Shown one piece after another: positions 1 through 7,120 of a DNA stretch of 64,000 bases. The stretch's first letter is position 1; each line of letters begins with the position of its first letter. The position numbers and the translations under genes are program-made. This DNA is from Mucilaginibacter auburnensis (GTDB taxonomy: Bacteria > Bacteroidota > Bacteroidia > Sphingobacteriales > Sphingobacteriaceae), in assembly GCF_002797815.1 (NCBI RefSeq), contig NZ_PGFJ01000001.1, positions 1,612,001-1,676,000 of the forward strand, written 5' to 3'. The notes under the pieces were generated by a model that saw nothing but the letters and a program-made list of their open reading frames with translations, did no database searches and was not told the DNA's origin.

Positions 1-692
1 GTTGCATGCTTTCAGCATGTGATCTAAAAACAAGCGAGCAAAAAAAATTAACCAGATCAGATACAATTGTAAAACAAAGCCACACTCCTAAGACCAGGAG
101 CGAACAACATACGCACATAGACCAAATGACCTTTGTTGAGTATCTCGATGATGGCGATTATTTTCAGATCCTGGCGAGAAAGGGAGATAGTATATTCAGT
201 TTCATTAACGACATAGATGACAACAGAAATATAAACCGGGGAGATCTGGTACAGGTAAAATGGAAAAGAGACTCCATCACTGTTCCCGGCGATAATGAGT
301 CCAAAATGCCGGCGGATATATTACTTGACCTGAAAAAAGCAGCCGACGGACCAGTTTCTCGGTTTAGAAAAACCTATGGCAGGAAGCTGAAATATACATG
401 GGCTACCAATGAAGAATTTACTTCATCCTATCTGGATAAAGTTTACTTGATAGTGGAGTATTATTTAACCCAAACCAAAAATCCTCTATTGCAACTCGCT
501 ATTAAAAATAAAGACGAAGTGACTTATTCCATTGAATCAAAAACAAGGGACGATCACGGTTACAAGGTGATCGGCATTGCCCCGGTAGGACCAAACGGAG
601 CTAGTATCGTTCAATGGTTGTACGTTGATGAAGAATCTGATAAACTGTACGAGTATAATCTGCCAGCGGACAAATTGGTCGCGCTTAAATGA
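1..692 (+). CDS. lipoprotein of unknown function, 5' end outside window
   Basis: The reading frame is already open at the window edge, and the first visible residues are Cys-Met-Leu-Ser-Ala-Cys. Leu-Ser-Ala-Cys is a good lipobox, so the Met codon at position 6 is most likely inside a signal peptide whose start lies upstream of the window. The mature part (about 223 residues) is hydrophilic and rich in Lys, Asp and Tyr, with no motif I recognise. If the lipobox is used, it would be an envelope-anchored lipoprotein. The membrane-protein gene begins about 40 bp downstream. Partial at the 5' end; function unknown. Confidence 0.6.
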   Translation, partial: CMLSACDLKTSEQKKLTRSDTIVKQSHTPKTRSEQHTHIDQMTFVEYLDDGDYFQILARKGDSIFSFINDIDDNRNINRGDLVQVKWKRDSITVPGDNESKMPADILLDLKKAADGPVSRFRKTYGRKLKYTWATNEEFTSSYLDKVYLIVEYYLTQTKNPLLQLAIKNKDEVTYSIESKTRDDHGYKVIGIAPVGPNGASIVQWLYVDEESDKLYEYNLPADKLVALK

Positions 693-731
693 AACACTTA
701 AAGCAAACAGATTAAGCTAAAAATATTGATC

Positions 732-1199
732 ATGGATGTTAACGGTCTTGTATTTAAATATTGGTTACTCAACGTAATGTTAGCTGTCATGGTTTACTTA
801 GCTTACAGAATTGCCATTGTAAATACATCAGACACTGGCGAAGGCGTATCATTTATTTTAAACGTCCTGGAAATTTTGTTGAACCTTGGTTTCTCGTTGT
901 TTTACCTTGCAGCAATGGTACTCGGTTCTTTTGCCATCTTTTTGAACCGTTTCAAAAAGATAAGAGATAATTACTTTGTATCATGGCTTACTTTTTCCGG
1001 AGCGCCGGTACTGATAGCAGTAATGTTGATCATTACAATAGCGGATAGTTACCATAGCGGCATTATGACAAAAGCTACGATCGCTGCCATAGCATATCCA
1101 TTGATCACAACCTGGTCCTTTCTGGAATTCAGAAGAGGATACCTCCTTAAAACCAAAGCTCAAGTAAATGACAAGAAAGATCACCAACGGCCCCGTTAG
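732..1199 (+). CDS. small multi-pass membrane protein, unknown function
   Basis: About 155 residues with four hydrophobic stretches (roughly residues 8-25, 38-65, 82-102 and 108-126) and a basic, Lys/Arg-rich C-terminus. I chose the ATG at 732; an in-frame TTG at 726 is the only nearby alternative. The 3' end overlaps the following TetR gene by 32 bp, which suggests co-transcription, so the regulator may control this membrane protein. No family recognised. Confidence 0.6.
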   Translation: MDVNGLVFKYWLLNVMLAVMVYLAYRIAIVNTSDTGEGVSFILNVLEILLNLGFSLFYLAAMVLGSFAIFLNRFKKIRDNYFVSWLTFSGAPVLIAVMLIITIADSYHSGIMTKATIAAIAYPLITTWSFLEFRRGYLLKTKAQVNDKKDHQRPR

Positions 1200-1800
1200 A
1201 AATAAGGAACGGACTAAGGCGACATTGATAAATGCGCTCGGAAAGATATTAAAAAAGAAGGGCTTTGCGGGTTTAAGCGCGAGCAGTGTGGCCGGAGAAG
1301 CTAAGGTGGACAGGCGGCTTATCTATGATTACTTTGGTGATTTGGAGGGACTGGTAAAGGAATACCTGAACAACAAAGATTATTGGAAGATGGAACCCGA
1401 GGATGTTGAAAGTATTGTCCGGGCAGCCAGGGAAGACGCCGGTAAAGCGCTTGCGTATGGTGTACTGCAAGATCAGTTGGACAGCTTGATCGGCAATGAG
1501 GAAATGCGCCGCATTATTACGTGGGGACTAAGCGAAAAGTCGGCCATGTTAAAGGAACTTGATCTGAAGCGTGAAAATGTGGGGGAGATGGTATTGAGTG
1601 AGGTTTTCGATAAGCGATTCGCCGATAGCAAAGTGAACTTCCGGGCCGTATACGCCTTACTCATGGGTGGTGTTTATTATCTCACCTTACATGCCAAAAT
1701 GCAGGAAAACACCTTTTGCGGAATTGATATCCAGCAACCGGCCGGACAAGACGAGATCAAGAAGACAATTAGACAGTTACTTGATCTGATCTATAAATGA
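1168..1800 (+). CDS. TetR/AcrR family transcriptional regulator
   Basis: 210 residues. The N-terminal 60 residues form the typical TetR DNA-binding domain: a Lys/Arg-rich start, helix alpha-1 around residues 14-30, then a helix-turn-helix with Gly-Leu-Ser-Ala-Ser-Ser-Val-Ala followed by Val-Asp-Arg-Arg-Leu-Ile-Tyr-Asp-Tyr-Phe-Gly, the family's recognition-helix signature. The remaining 150 residues are the variable helical ligand-binding and dimerisation domain. The start overlaps the preceding membrane-protein gene by 32 bp, so that gene is the most likely target together with the regulator's own promoter. Ligand not predictable. Confidence 0.85.
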   Translation: MTRKITNGPVRNKERTKATLINALGKILKKKGFAGLSASSVAGEAKVDRRLIYDYFGDLEGLVKEYLNNKDYWKMEPEDVESIVRAAREDAGKALAYGVLQDQLDSLIGNEEMRRIITWGLSEKSAMLKELDLKRENVGEMVLSEVFDKRFADSKVNFRAVYALLMGGVYYLTLHAKMQENTFCGIDIQQPAGQDEIKKTIRQLLDLIYK

Positions 1801-1822
1801 TCCTTAAACTAAAAAGAATCGT

Positions 1823-2272
1823 ATGAAGCGTAGCTATAAAAGCAATTGTATCGTCCTGATGCTTTTTTCTGTTGTGATGGTCGCGTTTGGTTGTGATAGT
1901 GGAAATAGAGGGACTAATTCCAATAACCATAAAAAACTCCAAACGAGCGTTCTCACTAAACAAGTAAAAACCACTGAAGACACAAAATTATCATCCTTTG
2001 TATTGAGTTGCGGGTCCGGATGTGCTATGACCTACACGCCGGAGAGCATAACGGGAAAGCTTCCTGTTTTGATCGTTCAATTTAAGGTAGAGATGTTTGT
2101 AGACGAAGAGCTAACGGATACCTATAATGAGGTATACGAGTTTTCTTATAACTCATCAAAGCAAATAGAACAGGTGCATATGCAAGGAAAGAACGATAAT
2201 GTGCTAAAAACATTAATGCCCAATGCGCAAAGATCATTCAGGAAGTTTGCAGAAGAACTATTAAATCGTTGA
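1823..2272 (+). CDS. lipoprotein of unknown function
   Basis: 149 residues. An N-terminal signal peptide (basic start, hydrophobic stretch at about residues 10-22) ends in Val-Ala-Phe-Gly-Cys, a lipobox, followed by a flexible Asp/Ser/Asn/Gly segment typical of a surface or periplasmic lipoprotein linker. The mature domain contains a Cys-Gly-Ser-Gly-Cys motif at about residues 64-68. The downstream gene starts only three bases after the stop, so the two are probably one operon. No domain recognised. Confidence 0.6.
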   Translation: MKRSYKSNCIVLMLFSVVMVAFGCDSGNRGTNSNNHKKLQTSVLTKQVKTTEDTKLSSFVLSCGSGCAMTYTPESITGKLPVLIVQFKVEMFVDEELTDTYNEVYEFSYNSSKQIEQVHMQGKNDNVLKTLMPNAQRSFRKFAEELLNR

Positions 2273-2275
2273 CGT

Positions 2276-2704
2276 ATGGATAGATTTAAAGGCTTTGATC
2301 ACTTTGAAGACCGGCTTACAGGAATTCTTACCCTGCCTGATATCGGGGACATTCAAGTTGAGTTCGATCTGGAAGACCATAAGGGAATAGATGATCTTAA
2401 TGCACTAATGGCGCACGCAGAATCATGGTTGGAAAGTTTTAATAAAAAGATCCTTCAGGACCTAAAAACGGCAATAGCTGCGGAACTAACGGATGCAGCA
2501 TATACCGGCTCTGCTTATCAACCCGTAAGTAGTGACTACACGGGTCTGGAGCAATCGCTTCAACTGAAGACGATCTGCTTTTATATAGATGCGGAGACCT
2601 CACTCATCTTCGGATCCGAAACAGAATATCCTGATATGGATATTTGTTGCTTGGTAGAAGAGGATTTTTCAATAGCGGACGTCTTTCTCGATGCAAATAA
2701 TTAA
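2276..2704 (+). CDS. hypothetical acidic cytoplasmic protein
   Basis: 142 residues, strongly acidic, with no signal peptide or membrane segment. It starts three bases after the upstream lipoprotein stop, so translation is probably coupled. The composition and the ending (Asp-Ile-Cys-Cys-Leu-Val-Glu-Glu-Asp, then Asp-Val-Phe-Leu-Asp) resemble the small acidic DUF proteins often found as orphans or immunity-like proteins, but I cannot assign a family. Function unknown. Confidence 0.5.
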   Translation: MDRFKGFDHFEDRLTGILTLPDIGDIQVEFDLEDHKGIDDLNALMAHAESWLESFNKKILQDLKTAIAAELTDAAYTGSAYQPVSSDYTGLEQSLQLKTICFYIDAETSLIFGSETEYPDMDICCLVEEDFSIADVFLDANN

Positions 2705-2761
2705 CGGTACTGATCGCAAACACTACTATACATCAACTTCACCAATGATCAATTAAAAGAT

Positions 2762-3277
2762 ATGGCCAGCCTTGTAAACATCTTTATGTCAATGGAACTC
2801 TTTCTCAAAGAGACTGAAGCTTTGATCAAATCTGCTGATCTATTTGTTTACACTAAAAGTAAAGGTGCCCTCCGCACTATTTTACCCTTTGCTGATTGGA
2901 CTAAAGAAGGATTACCTCAAGTGGGCAGCGGCTGGTTGGATATATTTATTACATCTGAACCTTTTGATGAAGTTAAATACAGAGGTTTTTATGACGATAA
3001 CTTTTTCATGCACGTGATCGAAGTAAAAGGAGGTAGATCAACTAACACTGAATTGGAAAAGCTTGGGTTAAGGATAGTTGCGAAGGAACCTGATAAGCGA
3101 ATAAAAGCATTTATGAACAAATTGCAAAAATTCCTGAAGGAAAGCGAAAGCTATGGCATGGGAATAGGACCTGGAAAGTATCATGGAAGGATATTTTATC
3201 ACCGTCGGGAAATAATTGGCAAGACCTTGTGGCCTGATTTAGAAAGAAAGATCGTACCGGTCAATATTCCGGTTTGA
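2762..3277 (+). CDS. hypothetical protein
   Basis: 171 residues, mixed alpha/beta, no signal peptide. An alternative start is the Met at residue 9 or 11. The C-terminal third is strongly basic and has a conserved-looking segment around Gly-Pro-Gly-Lys-Tyr-His-Gly-Arg. It follows the acidic hypothetical gene in the same direction and is closed by a perfect 12-bp hairpin just after the stop. No recognisable domain; coding is supported by length and codon use only. Confidence 0.5.
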   Translation: MASLVNIFMSMELFLKETEALIKSADLFVYTKSKGALRTILPFADWTKEGLPQVGSGWLDIFITSEPFDEVKYRGFYDDNFFMHVIEVKGGRSTNTELEKLGLRIVAKEPDKRIKAFMNKLQKFLKESESYGMGIGPGKYHGRIFYHRREIIGKTLWPDLERKIVPVNIPV

Positions 3278-3284
3278 TGTGATG

Positions 3285-3311
3285 ATTTCCTTTTCTGAAA
3301 GAAAAGGAAAT
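3285..3311 (+). terminator. hairpin after the 5' gene block
   Basis: Perfect 12-bp inverted repeat (atttccttttct / agaaaaggaaat) with a 3-nt loop, starting 7 bp after the stop of the preceding gene. There is no T-run, so it is a terminator or mRNA-stabilising hairpin rather than a canonical intrinsic terminator. Confidence 0.4.
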
Positions 3312-3458
3312 GTTGATGAGAAGATCTTGAGCACTAAGCAATAAGCAAAGCGCATAATTACTCTATTAAATAGGAGCTATTTTTTAAAACTTGAAAGTGA
3401 AAGTGCTTTAAAGACAGACGAATTATAAAATATCCGATCAGAAAACAAATCATGCGCT

Positions 3459-3482
3459 TGGTTGGGCTCGAACCAGGAACCC
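3459..3482 (-). other. tRNA T-arm-like remnant, possible old attachment site
   Basis: Read on the minus strand, this stretch has the GGTTCGAGCCC arrangement of a tRNA T-loop, followed by part of an acceptor-like 3' strand. The T-stem pairs only partly, and neither an anticodon arm nor a D-arm follows, so it is not a functional tRNA. Such 3'-end fragments are common scars of tyrosine-recombinase integration at tRNA genes. Interpretation tentative. Confidence 0.25.
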
Positions 3483-3502
3483 GCTAAAAAATCAGCCAAA
3501 TT

Positions 3503-3518
3503 TTTGGTATATTTCGGT
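3503..3518 (+). repeat. 16-bp direct repeat, left copy
   Basis: tttggtatatttcggt, identical to the copy at 12089-12104. The two copies lie immediately outside the RiPP-type locus, one on each side. A possible attL/attR-like pair, although a 16-bp AT-rich match could arise by chance. Confidence 0.4.
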
Positions 3519-4073
3519 ACATTTTAGTACTTTTACAATGCTTGAGCGGTCAGCGACCAAAGCGGCGACCAATATCGCCAGTGACTCTTGCAAGTGATTG
3601 ATAATCAAAGAATAACGATAAGATCATAGTAGCCCAGGTGGGCGCACTTCAATCAAGCTGTTTTCTGCATCATAAAGCGGCTTGATTGTTCCGCACGCAG
3701 TATTACCTATATACGCAGTACCAGCACTGTGACGTGTTTTATCGGAGAAACGGCTGGACAGCACACTCAATATCAAGGTCAAATTTCTTTTTGAAAAGCT
3801 TGAAAAAAGCCATAAGAGTATCGGGACACAACAATTCAACTTGGTTTTAAATTGTTTTTTTCTTGCGAACAATTAACAGATTATTTTAAAGAACTTTAAC
3901 AAGATAATAATCATTGAAAAGCGCATTGACGCAAAACCTGGTATTTTTTTCAAATAAATATTAGGATAATAAAAAAATAATTATTTAGCTTAGTGGTAGC
4001 TTTAGCGTACCCCTCTGCACTAACCTAACCATACATTAAACCGATTACACTTAATTTTAAGTGAACCAACCTT

Positions 4074-5651
4074 ATGCAGAGAGATAATTTCACAATGGCG
4101 TTGAGCCATTTTATTGCCGCTTTGGCGATACCTTTATCGCGTCATACACTTGACGAGGATCTTCAAAAACACCCCGATTATAGTAGCTTACTTGCCATGA
4201 GCGATGTGATGAACCTTTGGAATATCCCAAATGCTGCTTATAATTTGACTTTTGATGAATTGATAGCAGAAGAGATAAATGTGCCCTTTATTGCTTTTGT
4301 TTCAAAAAAAGAATTCCTTACTGTAAATAACTTAACTGAAAAGTATGCGATAGTTTCTAATGAACGATGGACTAAACACCGCATCAGCATCGATGAGTTT
4401 AAAAATATTTATTCAGGCGCTATATTGATCGCTGAAAAGAACGATACATCTGGCGAATCCGACTATGCTGCAAAGCGTTTTAAGGATATAATTAACGACA
4501 TAAGGTTACCTTTTGTTATCGCAAGCGCTACTTCATTGCTCTTGATCTGGCTAATAGTTTCTCCTTATTTCGGATCCTTAAATTTGCAGGTTGCACTATT
4601 AACTTTGTTTAAAACCGCCGGACTTGCCATAACTACACTATTGTTGGTTCAGGGTTTTGATGCCAATAATCCCTTAATTCATAGAATATGTGGAAGTGAT
4701 AGTGATAAAAACTGCAATGCAATATTGTCATCAAAGGCAGCGAAAGTAAATGAGTACCTAAATTGGAGTGAAGTAGGCTTTTTTTACTTCTCGGGTACAT
4801 GGCTGGTTTTACTGTTCAATAGTGATAATCCATCAATTATTCATTTGCTTTCACTTTTTAACCTGCTTAGCCTTCCATATACCTTCTATTCAATTTATCA
4901 CCAATGGCGGGTTTCTAAACAGTGGTGTAGATTGTGCTGCGCGGTTCAGTTATTGCTTTGGTTTGAATTTTTTGCATTCTTTCCGTCCCTGTCAACAACT
5001 TCTCAAACGTTTGCGTATAGTGAATGGGTTCGGTTAATTACCACTATGGCAGTACCTGTTTTAAGTTGGATATTTATTAAACCCTATTTACTTCTTTCCC
5101 AACAAATTTCACCATTAAAAAAGCAGCTTAGAGAGTACAAATATAATAGGGATCATTTCAATAGAATGCTGAACGATGAGGCTCAGTATGCACTGTTGGA
5201 TAATTGCAATTCTATAATTCTCGGAAATCCCGAAGCCGAAAAAGTGATTACAATGGTATCAAATCCATTTTGCGAGCCTTGCTCAAGAGCGCATAAGGCT
5301 TTGGAGTGGATAGAGAGTCGAGACGATGTTAAACTCCAGATAATTTTTATAAGTCAGAATGAAAATGATAGAAATGCGAAAGTTGCCTTGCATTTGATGG
5401 CTATAAAAAAGAGCAAAGAAAGCATAGCTGTAAAAAATGCTATTGATGACTGGTATGAACAGAAGCAAAAAAATTATGACGAGTGGGCAAAAGTGCATCC
5501 TCAGAAAGGAGATGCCTTTGGGCTTGATAGCATTGTTAAACAACGCGAGTGGTGCAATTTAACCAATGTAACCAGTACCCCTACGTTATTTTTAAACGGT
5601 CGCAAACTCCCCCAAAACTATTTACCAGAAGACATTAAGTATTTTATATAA
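4074..5651 (+). CDS. VKOR / DsbA-type thioredoxin fusion with degenerate C39-like domain
   Basis: 525 residues in three parts. Residues 1-125 resemble a C39 peptidase fold as found on bacteriocin exporters, but the catalytic Cys and His are absent. Residues 143-340 form a membrane domain of the vitamin K epoxide reductase family, with loop cysteines C206 and C214 and the redox motif Cys-Arg-Leu-Cys (C285-C288). Residues 370-525 form a thioredoxin/DsbA-like domain with Cys-Glu-Pro-Cys (C400-C403) and a cis-Pro-type segment, Thr-Ser-Thr-Pro-Thr, near the end. The family chemistry is quinone-coupled disulfide formation. First gene of the locus and 106 bp before the 8-cysteine precursor, so its likely job is oxidising that peptide; the dead C39-like domain may bind the GG leader (inference). 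Confidence 0.85.
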   Translation: MQRDNFTMALSHFIAALAIPLSRHTLDEDLQKHPDYSSLLAMSDVMNLWNIPNAAYNLTFDELIAEEINVPFIAFVSKKEFLTVNNLTEKYAIVSNERWTKHRISIDEFKNIYSGAILIAEKNDTSGESDYAAKRFKDIINDIRLPFVIASATSLLLIWLIVSPYFGSLNLQVALLTLFKTAGLAITTLLLVQGFDANNPLIHRICGSDSDKNCNAILSSKAAKVNEYLNWSEVGFFYFSGTWLVLLFNSDNPSIIHLLSLFNLLSLPYTFYSIYHQWRVSKQWCRLCCAVQLLLWFEFFAFFPSLSTTSQTFAYSEWVRLITTMAVPVLSWIFIKPYLLLSQQISPLKKQLREYKYNRDHFNRMLNDEAQYALLDNCNSIILGNPEAEKVITMVSNPFCEPCSRAHKALEWIESRDDVKLQIIFISQNENDRNAKVALHLMAIKKSKESIAVKNAIDDWYEQKQKNYDEWAKVHPQKGDAFGLDSIVKQREWCNLTNVTSTPTLFLNGRKLPQNYLPEDIKYFI

Positions 5652-5757
5652 ATACAAGCAAAATATTGTTGGCCACAATGAAGAAGCCTGAACTTCGATA
5701 AATCAGGATCGGGAAAGCCACAACCGAATATTGGGGCAATTTAACCAAAAAACTTAG

Positions 5758-5973
5758 ATGAAAAAACTAAAATTGAGCGGTAAGACTGAGCTTACTAAAG
5801 ATGAAATGAAAAAAATTAATGGCGGTATGTATGCTTGTATAGCAACAAATCGCTGCACCGGTGGAAACTACATTTTCCTCTGCGACTGGAATAGTGAGAC
5901 GGATTGTTACAGCTGGGCGGGGGCAACATGTCATAACGATAGCTGTTGTGATTATTCAAGCTTTACTTGTTAA
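5758..5973 (+). CDS. cysteine-rich double-glycine leader peptide precursor (RiPP/bacteriocin-type)
   Basis: 71 residues. The leader (residues 1-23) is Lys/Glu-rich and ends Met-Lys-Lys-Ile-Asn-Gly-Gly, the double-glycine cleavage signal of C39 exporters and of Bacteroidota natural-product precursors. The predicted 48-residue core (24-71) holds eight cysteines (C27, C33, C42, C50, C58, C63, C64, C71) plus many Ser, Thr, Asn, Tyr and Trp. Eight Cys allows four disulfides, matching the upstream oxidase. A strong intrinsic terminator follows 10 bp after the stop, giving a compact, probably highly expressed transcript. The activity (antibacterial, signalling or other) cannot be read from sequence. 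Confidence 0.85.
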   Translation: MKKLKLSGKTELTKDEMKKINGGMYACIATNRCTGGNYIFLCDWNSETDCYSWAGATCHNDSCCDYSSFTC

Positions 5974-5983
5974 CAAAAGCACT

Positions 5984-6017
5984 AAACTGACAGTAGGTAA
6001 CTACTGTCAGTTTTTAT
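5984..6017 (+). terminator. intrinsic terminator after the precursor gene
   Basis: Perfect 13-bp stem (aaactgacagtag / ctactgtcagttt), 4-nt loop gtaa, followed by a T-run. It separates the precursor from the downstream export genes and probably sets a high precursor-to-exporter ratio. Confidence 0.85.
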
Positions 6018-6042
6018 TCAGTACTATAAAATTATAATATAT

Positions 6043-6852
6043 ATGAATTTTTTAAAAAGCGAAAAATTGGTGGTACTTGCTGCTTGTTTTTTAGGTTTGT
6101 ATTACCCAACGTCGGCACAATCAAAAATGCCTAATTTACAAGCTAAAGGGCTTTATATGCCTGCAAATTTAAAAATTGACGGAAAATCTGATGAGTGGAC
6201 TAACAAATTTGAAGCGTACAATAATAGCACAGATTTTTACTACACAATTGCTAATAACGATGAAAGATTGTATATAATTATTAGAGCCACTGATCGTAAT
6301 GTTTTTAATAAGATAATTGAGAAAGGCGTTACATTTTCTACTAAAAATGGTAGTAGCGGCAATAACAGTAGTTTTACCTTTCCTTATTATATCAATGATA
6401 CCAGAAGACTACTTTCTTTAGATTTAAAGGGGGATATGAATAATCCGAGTAACAAAGCTACAGATGCGGACATAGCCCAAAATAATAAACTACTTAGAGA
6501 AAAGCACAGGTTTATAAAGGTAGAAGGTATTCGGGGTGTTGATTCGTTGATATCTATTTATAACGAGAAAGGTATTCAGGTTGCAGAATTATTCGACGTG
6601 AATAAAGCATATACTTTAGAAATGTTGATAGATCTTAAACTACTTGGGGTTTCAACAAAAAACGATAAAAAAATTTCGTACCAAATAAAAGTTAATCCAA
6701 TACCTGGATACGCAGTTTCTGAAAATTCAAAGATTATTACAAGTAGCGGTAACCAAGCTACGCCTGATCAATTGGCTCAACTTAACGTTCTATTAGCCAA
6801 AAAGTTTGGTGGCTCAGATTTTAGGGGAGAATATGTTTTAGCGACGAAATAG
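6043..6852 (+). CDS. secreted CBM9-like domain protein
   Basis: 269 residues. The signal peptide ends near residue 25 (Thr-Ser-Ala-Gln). The mature protein begins with the Leu-Lys-Ile-Asp-Gly-Lys-Ser-Asp-Glu-Trp segment and a following Asp-Glu-Arg-Leu-Tyr-Ile-Ile-Ile strand, which typify the CBM9-like (DOMON/carbohydrate-binding) beta-sandwich found in secreted Bacteroidota proteins. The C-terminal 100 residues are unassigned. It lies between the precursor and the exporter, after the terminator. Such a domain is unexpected in a peptide-export locus; immunity, product binding or surface display are all possible. The fold call is moderate and the role unknown. Confidence 0.6.
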   Translation: MNFLKSEKLVVLAACFLGLYYPTSAQSKMPNLQAKGLYMPANLKIDGKSDEWTNKFEAYNNSTDFYYTIANNDERLYIIIRATDRNVFNKIIEKGVTFSTKNGSSGNNSSFTFPYYINDTRRLLSLDLKGDMNNPSNKATDADIAQNNKLLREKHRFIKVEGIRGVDSLISIYNEKGIQVAELFDVNKAYTLEMLIDLKLLGVSTKNDKKISYQIKVNPIPGYAVSENSKIITSSGNQATPDQLAQLNVLLAKKFGGSDFRGEYVLATK

Positions 6853-7051
6853 CAAGCCCTTTAGCTGTATTATTTTCATAAAAGAAGAAATTAAATTGAA
6901 TCCGGATAATAAATAACGGGTTTATCGCTTATATAAAACGTAACTGTCAGGGCAGGCACGTTAACTTATCAAAAATATTGAATGCCATAGTGATACTATA
7001 ATAGCTGAAAGTAAATGCCCCCATCTCGTTAAACAAAATCTAAAGTTAGTT

Positions 7052-7120
7052 ATGACATCAACCTCATTAAGGACACATTTTGCTTATACATTCTGCAGAA
7101 ATTTAAATAATAACGTATAA
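7052..7120 (+). CDS. possible 22-residue leader ORF ahead of the exporter
   Basis: An ATG at 7052 opens a 22-codon frame whose TAA stop (7118-7120) directly abuts the exporter ATG at 7121. The peptide is Ser/Thr/Asn-rich with no recognisable motif. The exact junction suggests translational coupling, but chance is a real alternative. Confidence 0.2.
   Translation: MTSTSLRTHFAYTFCRNLNNNV

Larger units (their letters stand above)
3312..4073. other. gene-poor island junction
   Basis: About 760 bp without a supportable gene. It holds a tRNA-arm-like remnant (3459-3482), one copy of the 16-bp repeat that also occurs after the glycosyltransferase gene, and an AT-rich promoter-like stretch ahead of the RiPP locus (a 7/8 match to TAnnTTTG at 3997-4004). 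A minus-strand open frame at 3624-3872 has no recognisable product and is probably spurious. The layout fits the left border of an acquired gene cluster. Confidence 0.45.

Noticed and set aside
3459..3482. Functional tRNA gene
   Set aside because: Only a T-arm-like part; no anticodon or D-arm and incomplete T-stem pairing.
3624..3872. 82-residue minus-strand ORF in the island junction
   Set aside because: No recognisable domain, composition unlike neighbours, and it lies across apparent border sequence; likely chance.
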